Positions 33,645 to 43,942 are shown, numbered from the stretch's first letter. The stretch: 64,000 nucleotides of DNA from DAMCZI01 sp032095175 (GCA_032095175.1 DAMCZI010000002.1:149928-213927), one strand, 5' to 3'. The notes: generated from the sequence alone by a model not told the origin. Numbers and translations: made by a program.

Positions 33645-33897
33645 GATAGGGAGAAGTATTTGCAGAGGTTAGTATAAGCGAGTTGGTGGTAGTGTGAGAC
33701 CAATACGAGAGCTGCATTGAATAACACCCTTGAGTTTCCAGCCGAAATCTTATGAAAGTAGACCTGGACGGAGCCGAACCGTTATATCCCGGACAGTATC
33801 GATTTATTCTGTACTGATAAAGCGAGTTTTATACTAATTGGAGTGGTACCGCGGAAGTAACCCTTTCGTCTCCCTAATGGAGGCGAAGGGTTTTTTT
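33645..33897 (+). ncRNA. T-box leader, probable AAC (Asn) specifier, with terminator
   Basis: Stem I has the AGTA element (GGGAGAAGTA) and the specifier-side GAAT-AAC-ACCC(TTGAG), which places AAC (Asn) in the specifier position. The T-box core GGAGTGGTACCGCGG (33840-33854) and the alternative terminator CCCTTTCGTCTCC...GGAGGCGAAGGG + TTTTTTT (33861-33897) follow. The bulge reads TGGT, which pairs fully with a tRNA ending ACCA and by G-U wobble with GCCA (the usual Asn end). The amino acid assignment is therefore moderate; the T-box itself is near certain. Confidence 0.93.
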
Positions 33898-33945
33898 ATA
33901 TTTAAAAGGATGGCCATCCTTAAAAATTAATTAGGAGATGATATT

Positions 33946-34731
33946 ATGCTTAGAAAATTAGATAAAACGTTTGAATACTCATTACTTCTATTTTTGAAAA
34001 GGAATCCTGAGATAAACCTTTTTATAATCGGTGATATTGAAAACTTTGGCTTTGATAAAGATTTTCAGGATGTATGGGCAGAATATAACGATGAAGGCGA
34101 ATATGTTGCTGTACTCTTAAGATATAGAACCCATTTCGTATTCTACTCTGATAGCTTGGATTATGATATTGATGGTTTCTCAACTATCATTAAAAGTTAT
34201 AAAGAAAGTACAGATATATCAGGCGAGGCATCAGTTATAAAACCACTATTGGATAGGCTTAAATGGACAAAGACAAGAGAACAGTACTTTGCAAAATTAA
34301 ACAAGGATAAGTTTATTTTTGACGATAAAGAAGATACGGTCATAAAAGCAGAAATAGAAGATGCTAAAGGAATATATGCTTTAAGACAGCATATAGATGA
34401 GTTCGAGGATTTCAAGACTTCCCTTGAATCCATAAGGGAATCCCTTTTCGAAGGTGGAAGCAGGACTTACATTATAAAAGACAAGGAAAGAGTTGTTTCT
34501 TCAGCATCAACATCTGCAGAAAACAGTATATTAGCTATGGTAGTTAGTGTTATGACTCACCCAAACTATAGAAAAAAAGGGCTTGCTTCAATATGTGTAT
34601 CACAAATATGCCATGAATTAATCTCTGAAGACAAAGGGTTATGTCTCTTCTATGACAACCCTAAGGCAGGAAGCATTTATAAGAAAATTGGGTTTGAGGA
34701 TATAGGGAAGTGGATTACAGCTATATTTTAA
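33946..34731 (+). CDS. GNAT-family acetyltransferase under T-box control
   Basis: 261 residues; ATG with TTAGGAGATG upstream. The C-terminal GNAT core shows SILAMVVSVMTHPNYRKKGLASICVSQICHELI (acetyl-CoA loop RKKGLA) and LCLFYDNPKAGSIYKKIGFEDIG. The N-terminal 120 residues are a GNAT_acetyltr_2-like partner domain. The T-box implies that expression rises when an aminoacyl-tRNA, probably Asn-tRNA, is undercharged. That suggests a role in handling an amino acid, its analogue or a peptide derived from it. Not an aminoacyl-tRNA synthetase or transporter, the usual T-box clients. Confidence 0.87.
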   Translation: MLRKLDKTFEYSLLLFLKRNPEINLFIIGDIENFGFDKDFQDVWAEYNDEGEYVAVLLRYRTHFVFYSDSLDYDIDGFSTIIKSYKESTDISGEASVIKPLLDRLKWTKTREQYFAKLNKDKFIFDDKEDTVIKAEIEDAKGIYALRQHIDEFEDFKTSLESIRESLFEGGSRTYIIKDKERVVSSASTSAENSILAMVVSVMTHPNYRKKGLASICVSQICHELISEDKGLCLFYDNPKAGSIYKKIGFEDIGKWITAIF

Positions 34732-34736
34732 AATTA

Positions 34737-34896
34737 AGGCGTATTAAAGGAAATAACAAGTCAAAGATTTTGAGGATATTTTGCGTCAGACGAGGAAATG
34801 AAAGCTCAAGCTAGTTGGGCTAACTTGAGCTTTCATTGACGAAGTATGACACAAAATAGACCAAAATATTGACTTGTTATTTCCTTTAATACGCCT
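34737..34896. mobile_element. MITE-like palindromic repeat, family B copy 2
   Basis: 160 bp, uninterrupted; ends AGGCGTATTAAAGG / CCTTTAATACGCCT. It gives the reference structure for B1 without element E. Located right after the GNAT stop, possibly doubling as a terminator. The remaining spacer to 35159 has no gene. Confidence 0.88.
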
Positions 34897-35080
34897 AAGG
34901 TCATTCATTTAAGTGAAATTCTACTGTATTAATCGCACTAAAGATTTGACATAGAGCATTGTGCAATTAATGAATAAAGGAATATTATTTTGCATAAATG
35001 TTTAGGGTCAAGCAATGTAGAATCATTTGTGCCAAACATATAGATGAATTGAAAAGAAATTACCTGGTAACTAAATGAAA

Positions 35081-35128
35081 TGTTCGTTGAGGCATTGGTT
35101 TAGATGATATAAACGGACTCAACGAACA
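35081..35128. terminator. inverted repeat downstream of 35160 gene
   Basis: TGTTCGTTGAG and CTCAACGAACA, 26-bp loop. It is placed about 30 bp after the stop codon of the minus-strand membrane protein gene; no clean T-run, so only a possible terminator. Confidence 0.5.
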
Positions 35129-35159
35129 AATTCCATTTTTTATAGAATTAACCTATACT

Positions 35160-35579
35160 CTATTTGCTTACCTTATTCCAATCCCATCTATTTTTTTCAG
35201 CTTGTGCCTGTTTTTTACTTGTTATTTTTTGTATGCTCTTATATAGAAAAAAGTATATAATTAAAGATAAATAGCCAATTATAGCAGAAATATAGAATGT
35301 GCTTCTCTTATATCCAAGTTCTCGTTTTAGCTGTGTCACCCATTCTGGATCCATATTCTTTGATTCCAATAATTGATATAAAATTGACTTAATATCATAT
35401 CCCGCTCCTATAACAAGTGTAGAACACAATAAAGCTATGATTATAATTATCACTGCTAGTGCAGCTTTGTATCCCTTGTCTCCCAATTTATAGCGCAAAA
35501 CAGCATTTTTTAATATAACTGCTGTACTTATTGCAGCTAAAATCAAGCCACTAATTACAATAATTGAACCTTCATTCAT
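35160..35579 (-). CDS. membrane protein of unknown function
   Basis: 139 residues from ATG 35579, which has AAAGGTGG upstream; the longer frame from 35636 has no binding site. Three hydrophobic segments: residues 4-24 (IIVISGLILAAISTAVIL), about 42-62 (AALAVIIIIIALLCSTLVIG) and about 95-115 (FYISAIIGYLSLIIYFFLY), followed by a basic Lys/Gln-rich tail. No family recognised. Confidence 0.68.
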   Translation of the reverse strand: MNEGSIIVISGLILAAISTAVILKNAVLRYKLGDKGYKAALAVIIIIIALLCSTLVIGAGYDIKSILYQLLESKNMDPEWVTQLKRELGYKRSTFYISAIIGYLSLIIYFFLYKSIQKITSKKQAQAEKNRWDWNKVSK

Positions 35580-35774
35580 CCCAAACAGCCACCTTTCTAC
35601 ATTTGCTTTTTGGTAATTATTATTTATTTTATACATATATTATCACTATATACTCATATTGTAAATAAAGCGAGCTATTTTTTACATTTATATCACAAAA
35701 CCAGGTAGGATACGCTTATTTTAATTTAAATTCGCATTCTACCTGGCTTTACATATCTTTAGCTATAGTGATTG

Positions 35775-36515
35775 TTACTTTCTCTGCTTCCATATATTTT
35801 CAGAGTCCATGTTTTGAAAAGCAGTTATAACTTTTCTATGGACATCTGGATATAAAGCTTCAATGTAGGCTAGAAGCTCCTTCATATCCTGCCTTTTTGT
35901 TTTCCCTGCTGCAGGACAAAGTGTTTCTATTACAGGAAGGCTCTCCATGGATACAAGCTTTTTGATAGTTTCCTCTTTAACATAAACCATTGGTCTTATA
36001 GCTGTTATTCCTCTTTCCTCAAATTCAATGCATGGATTAAAGGTTCCAAGCTTTCCTACACAAAGCATGTTCATAAAAAATGTTTCTATTGCATCATCAC
36101 TGCTGTGTCCAAGGGCTACCTTGTTATATCCATAGGCCTTTGCAACTCTGAATAGTGCTCCCTTTCTAAGCTTTGAACATAGGGAGCATGGATTTTTCTC
36201 CATTCTATCTTCAAAAACAACCTCTCCGATGTTTGTTTTTTCAACTATAAACTTTATGCCATTTTCACTACAGAAATTCTCAAGGAGAGTTAAATCCATT
36301 CCAAATCCAAGATCTATGTTTATTCCACACAGTTCAAAATCTATAATTGAGTATTTCTTTAAAAGAGCAAGAATATATAAAAGGGCTATGCTGTCCTTGC
36401 CCCCTGATAGTCCAACTGCAACCCTATCCTTTTCCTTTATCATTCCATAATCATCTATTGCCTTCCTTACATCCTTTAAAAACATTCTATTATAATTTCG
36501 TTTAAATGTAATCAC
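35775..36515 (-). CDS. TtcA-family tRNA 2-thiolation protein
   Basis: 246 residues, GTG start (36515) with AAAGGAG seven bases upstream. PP-loop ATPase: VGLSGGKDSIALL near residue 37. CxxC in NPCSLCSKLRKG near 109 and a third Cys in ETLCPAAGKTKRQ near 199 match the Fe-S ligands of TtcA, which makes 2-thiocytidine at tRNA position 32. TtcA-like clostridial paralogues of unknown tRNA target exist, so no symbol is assigned. Confidence 0.83.
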   Translation of the reverse strand: MITFKRNYNRMFLKDVRKAIDDYGMIKEKDRVAVGLSGGKDSIALLYILALLKKYSIIDFELCGINIDLGFGMDLTLLENFCSENGIKFIVEKTNIGEVVFEDRMEKNPCSLCSKLRKGALFRVAKAYGYNKVALGHSSDDAIETFFMNMLCVGKLGTFNPCIEFEERGITAIRPMVYVKEETIKKLVSMESLPVIETLCPAAGKTKRQDMKELLAYIEALYPDVHRKVITAFQNMDSENIWKQRK

Positions 36516-36659
36516 TCTACCACTCCTTTAATTATCAATTATATAATAAATCTATCCTATATGGCTACTCCAAAGATAGAAATCACTAGAGAAAATAATT
36601 TATTTTCAAATCAATATTAACTGATTTTTCTACTCTCTCCTATACCTAACCTCAAGTAT

Positions 36660-36685
36660 TAAAAAAGGCAGCTATTCAGCTGCCC
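36660..36685 (-). terminator. rho-independent terminator of the adhesin gene
   Basis: Minus strand GGCAGCT-gaat-AGCTGCC followed by TTTTTT, 14 bp past the stop codon. Confidence 0.93.
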
Positions 36686-36698
36686 TTAAAGGTTATTT

Positions 36699-39600
36699 CT
36701 ATTTAATTTTTTTTATCAGAACACCTGCTGCTAATAGTATAACCGCAAATATACCTGCAAATATATCTACATTATTTGTTCTACCAGTCTCAGGCAAAAC
36801 AGGTGGAGTAGATATTATTATATCTGTATCATCAGATGCATCAATATCATCAAGACCCTTTGCACTTAATACTACTGTATTATTAATCTTATTTATTGAG
36901 TATGTAATGCTTTCATCAACAACTACCTTGAATTCCACAGTTTTTGATTTTCCTGCTTCAAGGGTACCTATTTCGAAAACATAGCCATCTCCACTCTTTA
37001 CCCATCCAGAGTTGACTGCTTCATCGAATGTTGTATATTCTGGAACTTTTTCAAAAAGCTTTACTTCTTCAGCTTTTCCATTACCCTTGTTTACAGCTGT
37101 AATCTTATATATTATCGATTCTCCATTTATAGCTGTAATACCATCATCCGTTTTTATTACCTCAAGAAGTGGGCTAACAATTTCAACAGTTGGATTTATT
37201 ATTGGAGTATCATCACTTGCAGTATTATTGTTACTTCTGTATTCTGTTGATGTTGTTTTTACTTCAACATTGTTTATAATCTTTTTGATGGTATCAGGAA
37301 TATTAGAATCTACTCTTACTACAAATTTAATTTCCTTTGTTTCATCTTTGCTAAGAGTACCAATTTCATAAACATACTTTTCATTTTCAAGCTTCCATTT
37401 ACTATTTCTGCCTTCGACAATGGATGTATGTTCAGGCAGCTTTTCATATACCTTAACATTAAATGCAGCAGCATCTCCATTATTTACAACTATTATTCTA
37501 TATTCAACTTCATCGCCAGGCTTTGCAGTAATGTTGCCATCAGTCTTTGATATAGTTAAGTCTGGATAACGCACCACAGTCGACGGTGTTGGTGGTGTCG
37601 GGGGTTGTGGTGGCTGAGGCGGTGTAACTGTAAACTCAATTGGAGTAGTATCAGTTGCAGTATTGTTTTCATAATTAGATTCTTTTCTATCTATTTCTAC
37701 AGTCACAGTATTCAATATTTGTTTTATGTTATCAGGTATATTGTCTTTATTATTTAATCTGACAGTAACCAATAAATTCTTGCTTTCGCCTACACCCAAA
37801 CTTTTAATGTAATAGTAATATCTAGCCTGTTGTTCAATTTGAGTCTTATTCTTTACAAAGGAAGATCTATATTGATAATTTTCTGGCTGCCAGCCTTCAT
37901 TATATCCACTTTCGTTAACAAATGAAGTATATGAAGGGAGTAATTCATACACATATATGTTGTTTGCTGCTTCTTTTCCAATGTTAGTTACGCTAACTGT
38001 GTAAGTTACCTTTTCCCCTGGCTTTACGGTTGACCCTCCATCAGTTTTTGTAACTGCCAAATCAGGTAATTCTGGATCAACTATTATCGAATCATAGGTA
38101 TTGCCAAAGGCCAGCTTGGGGATATTTGCTTCACTAACTACATTTCCAACCTTTATCTGGTAAGCTAGCTGTGAACGTTGTGGTTTTGCATCTCCCCAGA
38201 ACATTAATGAGTTGCCTTCAAGTACAAATATACCATCCCCATTAAATAAGCAGTCTGTTCTTATTAGAATAAGCCCAGGACCTAATTCAGCTGCTGAAGC
38301 ATATTTATCTAATGGTTCACCATTAATCATTAAGTTGTTTAAAACTATCCCTGTTTTGGAATTTGTCGACTGTGTTCTAATTATTAAATCTGTACATTTA
38401 TCTATCGGATGATTTAATGTATATTCAAGGGTTCTTTTTAAAGACTCATCCTTAAAATTACTCCCTATGGTATAGGTGATTTTTCCAGAGTTTTTATCAT
38501 ATAAAAGTCTAAAGGCTACAGGCGTTCCATTATTAGGCCAAATGTATTCATCCTGATCCTTTATTTCTCCATTCTGAGATATATCAAGTTCATAATCTGC
38601 TGGTCCATCTATACCTATTCTTCCCTCAGCAACAAAGACTGTTTCTGGCATTAATTTTTCAAGGTTTGTTGTACTACTTAAATACCTGCTTTCATACCAA
38701 TCCATATTTCTAAATGTAGGCATATTTATTGATGGTACTGTTATATGGTATCCATATGATTCTACTGGCTGTGTCATTCTCCAGTTCTTGGTTTTATCCT
38801 CTATCTTCTCTCTTACATAATATTCGCCTGGAAGAACATCTTCAAAGAAATAATCTCCATTTGTATCTGTAGTTGTGTATCTAAATAATTCTTCTCCTCC
38901 ATTGCTAAGAACCTTATAAAGTTCTATCCTCCAGTTTTGAAGCCTTTCTTCACCTTCATCCCATCTTCCGTTTTGGTTATTATCATAGTATTTGAATCCT
39001 TTAATTTTTCCTGAAACAAATTCTTCCCCATCATTTAAAATTATGCTATTCTTAACATTTATTGTCTTTTCTGGTGAATCTATTGTTATATTCATAGAGC
39101 TTGTATCATTTTCTTCAATCTTTGTCATAAATCCATCTGGATCTACTTCTTCTAGTAGGTATTCACCATACTCAAGATTTTCAAATATAACTACTCCCTC
39201 AGAATTTGTAAAATATATATTATTCTCTGAAAGTCCTCCCATCAATCTAGGAGTTTCCTGCTTCTTTATTAATCTAAATCCTACCTGGCTATGAGGAACT
39301 CCACTTACTATTTTTTTGATAACTTTCAGCTTGCCTTTTTGGGGAGGATTTTCACCATTTTTCTGTGTGTTTGTAACCATAACTGTTGTAATTTTTCCAG
39401 CTTCTACTTTATAAATATTAGTATCAGATAAATCTGTAGTATAGTCATTAGGTAAAGTCTCCTTTAGAGTATAGTTTCCTGGAGGCAGGTTTCTAAATAC
39501 AGCATATCCACTTACATCAGTTATAGCAGGGAGACCAACTTGTTCACCTGAAGGACTGCTATAAATTTTAAATTCAACATTTGGAAAATACTCTTTCTTA

Positions 39601-40745
39601 ACTTGATTAGGAATCTCTTTTAATTTTAATACTTGGAGAACTCCTTTATCTGGTTCTGTTTCAATATTAACAACCTCAAGTGCTACAGGTGCATTCCCTA
39701 TGACCTCTACTTCATATGGAAGATTATTTACATAATTTGTACCAGATTGCCCCTCTTCAATTATATATTTTCCCGGTGCTATATTCTCAAATTTAGCAAT
39801 ACCATTTTCATCTGTATCTATTGTATCAATAACCCTATCTACCTGTTTTAAAATTATTGGTATATTGGGATGTTTATTCAACCCATTATCTCTTATAGAC
39901 TTTCTAACCTCAATAAATGCCATGTTTCTTGTATTCAAAACAGAAATTTCATTTGTTTTATCTGCTTCAATTTTTACATCCGTACCATTTACTAAATTAC
40001 TTCTATATTCTCTTATAGGCATTTCATATAATTTATAGTCTCCTACAGGTATATTTTCAAATAATGCTTCTCCATTTTCATTTGTCTGTCTGTCATAACT
40101 CTTTCCACCTTCTACTTGTTCAATGAGGCTGAATGTAATTCCTTCATGAGCCCCTTCATTAGCATCCTCTGAATCACCATCTCCATTCTCATCCTTTGTC
40201 TTTATCACCTTATAGCTACCTGTTTGTTGAGGTGGATTTGATTCCTCCTTTTTAAAGAATATTTCAACATGGCTTATATCGCGATATTTATTATTGTCTC
40301 CAAGAAGAGCATGCAGTCCTGTATCACTCTTGTCATCTTCATCGTACCAGTACAGATATCCACCATTTCCTCCCTTAACAAATACATAATATATTCTATA
40401 ATTGTTAGAGATAAGCTGCCAATTCATGTATGTTATTCCGTCAGGTACACCATCATTTACAACTTCCTTATAAAAATCTACACGTACATTAAATTCATCA
40501 TTTGGGTACTCTTTATTTAGATTTTTCTCGGGTGAAACATTATCAATTTTTAAGTATTCAGTATTTTTATTGAAATCTGATATTTGAGGCATTCCTTCTG
40601 GAACAGTAATATTACTTAAGTCATTCCCTTGAACTTCTATTTCCTGGTTTTCTTTAGCTTTTACCACATCAAATGGTTCAATTAGTGTAAACAGAAACAC
40701 AAATGTCATCATTAGCGACACTAATCTTTTTTTCAAAAACTTCAC
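36699..40745 (-). CDS. sortase-anchored multidomain surface adhesin
   Basis: 1348 residues. Signal peptide (cleavage near VVKA, residue 30), an N-terminal beta region, then four SpaA/Cna-B-like domains (about 180-600; each ends in a G-x-Y-x-L-x-E motif such as PGNYTLKET or YGEYLLEEV). An SdrD/prealbumin-type domain follows (about 605-700, PGEYYVREK), then a lectin-like beta region (about 700-930) and three DUF11 repeats (DLAVTKTDGG, DLTISKTDGN, LEVIKTDDG). A Pro-rich linker separates DUF11 repeats 1 and 2. C-terminal LPETG at about 1316, a membrane helix and KKIK fit sortase anchoring. Cna-B and DUF11 domains often carry Lys-Asn isopeptide cross-links. Adhesion or pilus-like function is inferred. 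Confidence 0.93.
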   Translation of the reverse strand: MKFLKKRLVSLMMTFVFLFTLIEPFDVVKAKENQEIEVQGNDLSNITVPEGMPQISDFNKNTEYLKIDNVSPEKNLNKEYPNDEFNVRVDFYKEVVNDGVPDGITYMNWQLISNNYRIYYVFVKGGNGGYLYWYDEDDKSDTGLHALLGDNNKYRDISHVEIFFKKEESNPPQQTGSYKVIKTKDENGDGDSEDANEGAHEGITFSLIEQVEGGKSYDRQTNENGEALFENIPVGDYKLYEMPIREYRSNLVNGTDVKIEADKTNEISVLNTRNMAFIEVRKSIRDNGLNKHPNIPIILKQVDRVIDTIDTDENGIAKFENIAPGKYIIEEGQSGTNYVNNLPYEVEVIGNAPVALEVVNIETEPDKGVLQVLKLKEIPNQVKKEYFPNVEFKIYSSPSGEQVGLPAITDVSGYAVFRNLPPGNYTLKETLPNDYTTDLSDTNIYKVEAGKITTVMVTNTQKNGENPPQKGKLKVIKKIVSGVPHSQVGFRLIKKQETPRLMGGLSENNIYFTNSEGVVIFENLEYGEYLLEEVDPDGFMTKIEENDTSSMNITIDSPEKTINVKNSIILNDGEEFVSGKIKGFKYYDNNQNGRWDEGEERLQNWRIELYKVLSNGGEELFRYTTTDTNGDYFFEDVLPGEYYVREKIEDKTKNWRMTQPVESYGYHITVPSINMPTFRNMDWYESRYLSSTTNLEKLMPETVFVAEGRIGIDGPADYELDISQNGEIKDQDEYIWPNNGTPVAFRLLYDKNSGKITYTIGSNFKDESLKRTLEYTLNHPIDKCTDLIIRTQSTNSKTGIVLNNLMINGEPLDKYASAAELGPGLILIRTDCLFNGDGIFVLEGNSLMFWGDAKPQRSQLAYQIKVGNVVSEANIPKLAFGNTYDSIIVDPELPDLAVTKTDGGSTVKPGEKVTYTVSVTNIGKEAANNIYVYELLPSYTSFVNESGYNEGWQPENYQYRSSFVKNKTQIEQQARYYYYIKSLGVGESKNLLVTVRLNNKDNIPDNIKQILNTVTVEIDRKESNYENNTATDTTPIEFTVTPPQPPQPPTPPTPSTVVRYPDLTISKTDGNITAKPGDEVEYRIIVVNNGDAAAFNVKVYEKLPEHTSIVEGRNSKWKLENEKYVYEIGTLSKDETKEIKFVVRVDSNIPDTIKKIINNVEVKTTSTEYRSNNNTASDDTPIINPTVEIVSPLLEVIKTDDGITAINGESIIYKITAVNKGNGKAEEVKLFEKVPEYTTFDEAVNSGWVKSGDGYVFEIGTLEAGKSKTVEFKVVVDESITYSINKINNTVVLSAKGLDDIDASDDTDIIISTPPVLPETGRTNNVDIFAGIFAVILLAAGVLIKKIK

Positions 40746-40911
40746 CTCCTAGAAATTATGTTTTATAATATGTTTTAAAAAATACTTTATTACATATTTT
40801 TTCTATTATTTTTATTTTTAAACATTAAAGTAAATATTTATTAATATTTTTCTAATATTTACAAAAATTACCTTTTGGGATAAGAAGGTGAAATTTTAGA
40901 TATTTATCCAT

Positions 40912-40957
40912 AAAAAAAGAAAAGCTAGCAACCAAATCGATGGTTGCCAGCTTTTTA
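40912..40957. terminator. terminator downstream of the M16C peptidase gene
   Basis: AGCTAGCAACCA/TGGTTGCCAGCT hairpin with T-rich tails on both strands (CTTTTTA on plus; CTTTTCTTTTTTT on minus). It ends the peptidase transcript, 57 bp after its stop. Confidence 0.87.
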
Positions 40958-41014
40958 GGCATAAATTTTTATAACAAAAATTTATATAGAATTATCTTTA
41001 TTGTATATATTTAT

Positions 41015-43942
41015 TTATTCAAACAACTTTACAAGCTTCTTAAATACATCCCCATTTTCTTTTATCTTTCCTTCATTTCCAATTACACAAATATAGTTCT
41101 GCTTCATTAAGTCCTCTGCCATATCTGCAAAAGCTTTTATGTCCTCTGGTTTTGTGCTTAGCACTTCGTCCCTTTCCCTTTGCATATCCTCATGGGTTAC
41201 TTTGCATATATAGTTTGTTGCTGCACGATCACCCTTCATTGATGGAGTTAATGGGAAATCCATTTCACTTATGGTTCCTATTATATACTTTGTCATCTCT
41301 CTGTTGTCTGGGTTGAAGCTTCTAATGTATTCTGACATTTTATCGTATACATTTATAGTTTCCTTAAGGTTAGGATCCCTGTAGGATGCTGCAAACATGT
41401 TTCCACTCCTGTCAAACCTTCCAAAGGCACCATATGCCCCTCCTTGAACTCTTACCTCATTCCACAGGTAATCAAGTCCTATTATAGTCCTTAGGACCTC
41501 AAGACTTCCTGTGTATTTATATCCAAGCTCTAGGAAGTTATACCCCTTTGCAACATACTGAACGTTTGCCTGGGTTAAGAAGCCCTCATTTTCAGGAGTC
41601 AGGTCAAATTTGTATTCATTGTAATTTAGTGTTTCACTTCCAAGTACCTCAAGTATATTACCCATGTTACCCTTGAAGCTTTCATAGTCCTTTTCCTCTG
41701 CTGTAAAGCTTACAAGAAGATTGTTTTTATTGAATACTGCCTTTGAAACCTTCTTTAGATTTTCTATGATTTCATCTGCTGCTTCATCGAATTTCTTTTC
41801 AAGAGCTGCAACAAATCTATAGAAATCAAGACCCTTTGTTATCTCATTAAACCTTCCTGCAGGTGAGAAATATGAAAGCAGGTGACTTCCAGCAGCTATA
41901 TGACCTCTGCTGAATACAACCATTTCAAGCCTGGATTTCATTTCTCTTATTATTTCTCTCATTCTCTTTTTGTCATCAAAAACTGTGTTTCCTGCAATTT
42001 CTCCAATCAATCCATAAAGCTCTGGGGTTTTATCAACTAGTGCTTTTGATTTTATAACAAACCTAGGGCTGTAGCTCTTAGCTTCTCCATTGATCGGATA
42101 GGCTTCAACTGCAAATTCTATTCCTCCAGTATGTATATTTATTTCATTTGAAAGCTCACCATAGTTGTACTTTTCTGTTCCTATTCTTCCAAGAACTCCA
42201 GTCATCAATCCGAGATAGGGAAGAAGTTCTTTTTCAACAGCTCTGATATCAAAATAAAGTCTTGTATAGGCAATTCCATTTGTAAAGGTTGGATGGGTAA
42301 GAACCTCTACGCCTTTTTCTTCCTTCTCTTCTATAGGAAGAATTTCCGACTTTTTATTTATGTCATCAATTGAAACCATTGGTATTTTTTCAATATCCTC
42401 TGGATTGTCAGGTGTTGTCTGTCTCTTTTTAAGTTTTTTAGTGTTTTCAATTATCTCATCTATTTTTTCATCAGAAAGACCTTCTCTAAACTTCTTAAGT
42501 TCTTCCTTAACCTTTGCCGCCTTCTCTTCTCCAAGTCCCTTCTTTGGTTTAACTAAAACCAAGGTTCTATGGTTGTTTTCAAGAATATATTTTCTTATAA
42601 TATCCTCAAAATAGCTGGTCTTTAGTGCTGACTTTATCTTCTGTAGAGTTTCATCATATTCAAGATGTATTGTCGGGTCTTCATCGTACAGCCAGCTTTC
42701 CATTGCCTTTATATAATATAAAAGTCCCTTAGGGAAGCCTTGGAAATCAGCCTCTCTCATCCTGAATTCAATTATATTTATGGATGCCTCTATAAGCTTT
42801 TTATCTATTCCCTTATTTACAAGATTCTCAAGAGTATCAAATATAACCTTCTGGAATCTTTCCTTCTCTTCTGGATTTGAATTCTTTATAACTACGCTCA
42901 TAACAGGCTGAAGTATTCCATTATCAATCCTTCCGATTACATCCTTTCCAAGTCCGGCTTCAAGAAGTGCATTTTTCAAAGGTGCAGCCGGAGTTTCAAG
43001 AAGAATGTGTTCTAGAATTTCAAGTGCTAAATATAGCTCTGGATCTGTACACTCTCCACATGCAAAGTTTAAGCTTAGGAAGGTATTGTCCTTTTCTTCC
43101 TCCTCAGCTGATATTGGATACTCTCCTTCAATGTCCTTTTGTGCTTTAAATGGTTTTTGATATTCTATTTTTGAATCTATTGTTATTTTATCAAAATTCT
43201 TAAGATAGTTTTCATCTATGAATTTAAGTTGTTCATCAAGGTTTCCATTTCCATAGAGGCATATATAGCTGTTTGATGGATGATAGTATCTTCTATGGAA
43301 GTTTACAAACTGCCCATAGCTCAACTGTGGAATAACATCAGGGTCTCCACCTGATTCCATACTATATGGAGTATCAGGGAAAAGGGATTCTTGTATTTTT
43401 CTAAAAAGTGTCTCCTCAGGTGATGAGAATGCACCCTTCATTTCATTGTAAACAACACCCTTATAGGATATTTCACCCTCTCTGTTCTCTACTTCGTAAT
43501 GCCATCCTTCCTGCATGAATATTTCTGGATACTTATATATATTGGGATATAAAACTGCATCAAGATAAACATCCATCAGGTTAAAAAAGTCCTTTTCATT
43601 CTTACTTGCAACAGGGTACATTGTTTTATCAGAATAGGTCATTGCATTTAAGAATGTATTTAAGGAACCCTTTAATAGATCAACAAATGGTTCCTTTGTT
43701 GGGAATTTTCTCGAGCCACATAAAACTGAATGCTCAAGAATATGTGGAAGTCCTGTGCTGTCCTCAGGCGGTGTTCTAAATCCTATAGCAAAAACCTTGT
43801 TATCATCGTCATTTTCAAGGTTTAAAAGCCTTGCGCCACTCTTTTCGTGTAAGAATAACCTTTTAATTGAGTTAATCTCCTTAACTTCCTTTTCCTCAAG
43901 GAGTTTGAAGCCGTGATATGTCCTATTAACCTCAAATTTCAT
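41015..43942 (-). CDS. M16C zinc peptidase (PreP/Cym1-like)
   Basis: 975 residues from ATG 43942, preceded by GGGAGGAAGG; an in-frame start at 43999 lacks a site. Inverted zinc motif LPHILEHSVLCGS (HxxEH) near residue 65 and the distal Glu in VVYNEMKGAFSSPEE. Four homologous M16 domains fill the length, the second pair linked by a charged helical hinge (about 490-540). Members degrade peptides up to about 70 residues in a closed chamber. No signal peptide, so it is cytoplasmic in bacteria. Confidence 0.93.
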   Translation of the reverse strand: MKFEVNRTYHGFKLLEEKEVKEINSIKRLFLHEKSGARLLNLENDDDNKVFAIGFRTPPEDSTGLPHILEHSVLCGSRKFPTKEPFVDLLKGSLNTFLNAMTYSDKTMYPVASKNEKDFFNLMDVYLDAVLYPNIYKYPEIFMQEGWHYEVENREGEISYKGVVYNEMKGAFSSPEETLFRKIQESLFPDTPYSMESGGDPDVIPQLSYGQFVNFHRRYYHPSNSYICLYGNGNLDEQLKFIDENYLKNFDKITIDSKIEYQKPFKAQKDIEGEYPISAEEEEKDNTFLSLNFACGECTDPELYLALEILEHILLETPAAPLKNALLEAGLGKDVIGRIDNGILQPVMSVVIKNSNPEEKERFQKVIFDTLENLVNKGIDKKLIEASINIIEFRMREADFQGFPKGLLYYIKAMESWLYDEDPTIHLEYDETLQKIKSALKTSYFEDIIRKYILENNHRTLVLVKPKKGLGEEKAAKVKEELKKFREGLSDEKIDEIIENTKKLKKRQTTPDNPEDIEKIPMVSIDDINKKSEILPIEEKEEKGVEVLTHPTFTNGIAYTRLYFDIRAVEKELLPYLGLMTGVLGRIGTEKYNYGELSNEINIHTGGIEFAVEAYPINGEAKSYSPRFVIKSKALVDKTPELYGLIGEIAGNTVFDDKKRMREIIREMKSRLEMVVFSRGHIAAGSHLLSYFSPAGRFNEITKGLDFYRFVAALEKKFDEAADEIIENLKKVSKAVFNKNNLLVSFTAEEKDYESFKGNMGNILEVLGSETLNYNEYKFDLTPENEGFLTQANVQYVAKGYNFLELGYKYTGSLEVLRTIIGLDYLWNEVRVQGGAYGAFGRFDRSGNMFAASYRDPNLKETINVYDKMSEYIRSFNPDNREMTKYIIGTISEMDFPLTPSMKGDRAATNYICKVTHEDMQRERDEVLSTKPEDIKAFADMAEDLMKQNYICVIGNEGKIKENGDVFKKLVKLFE

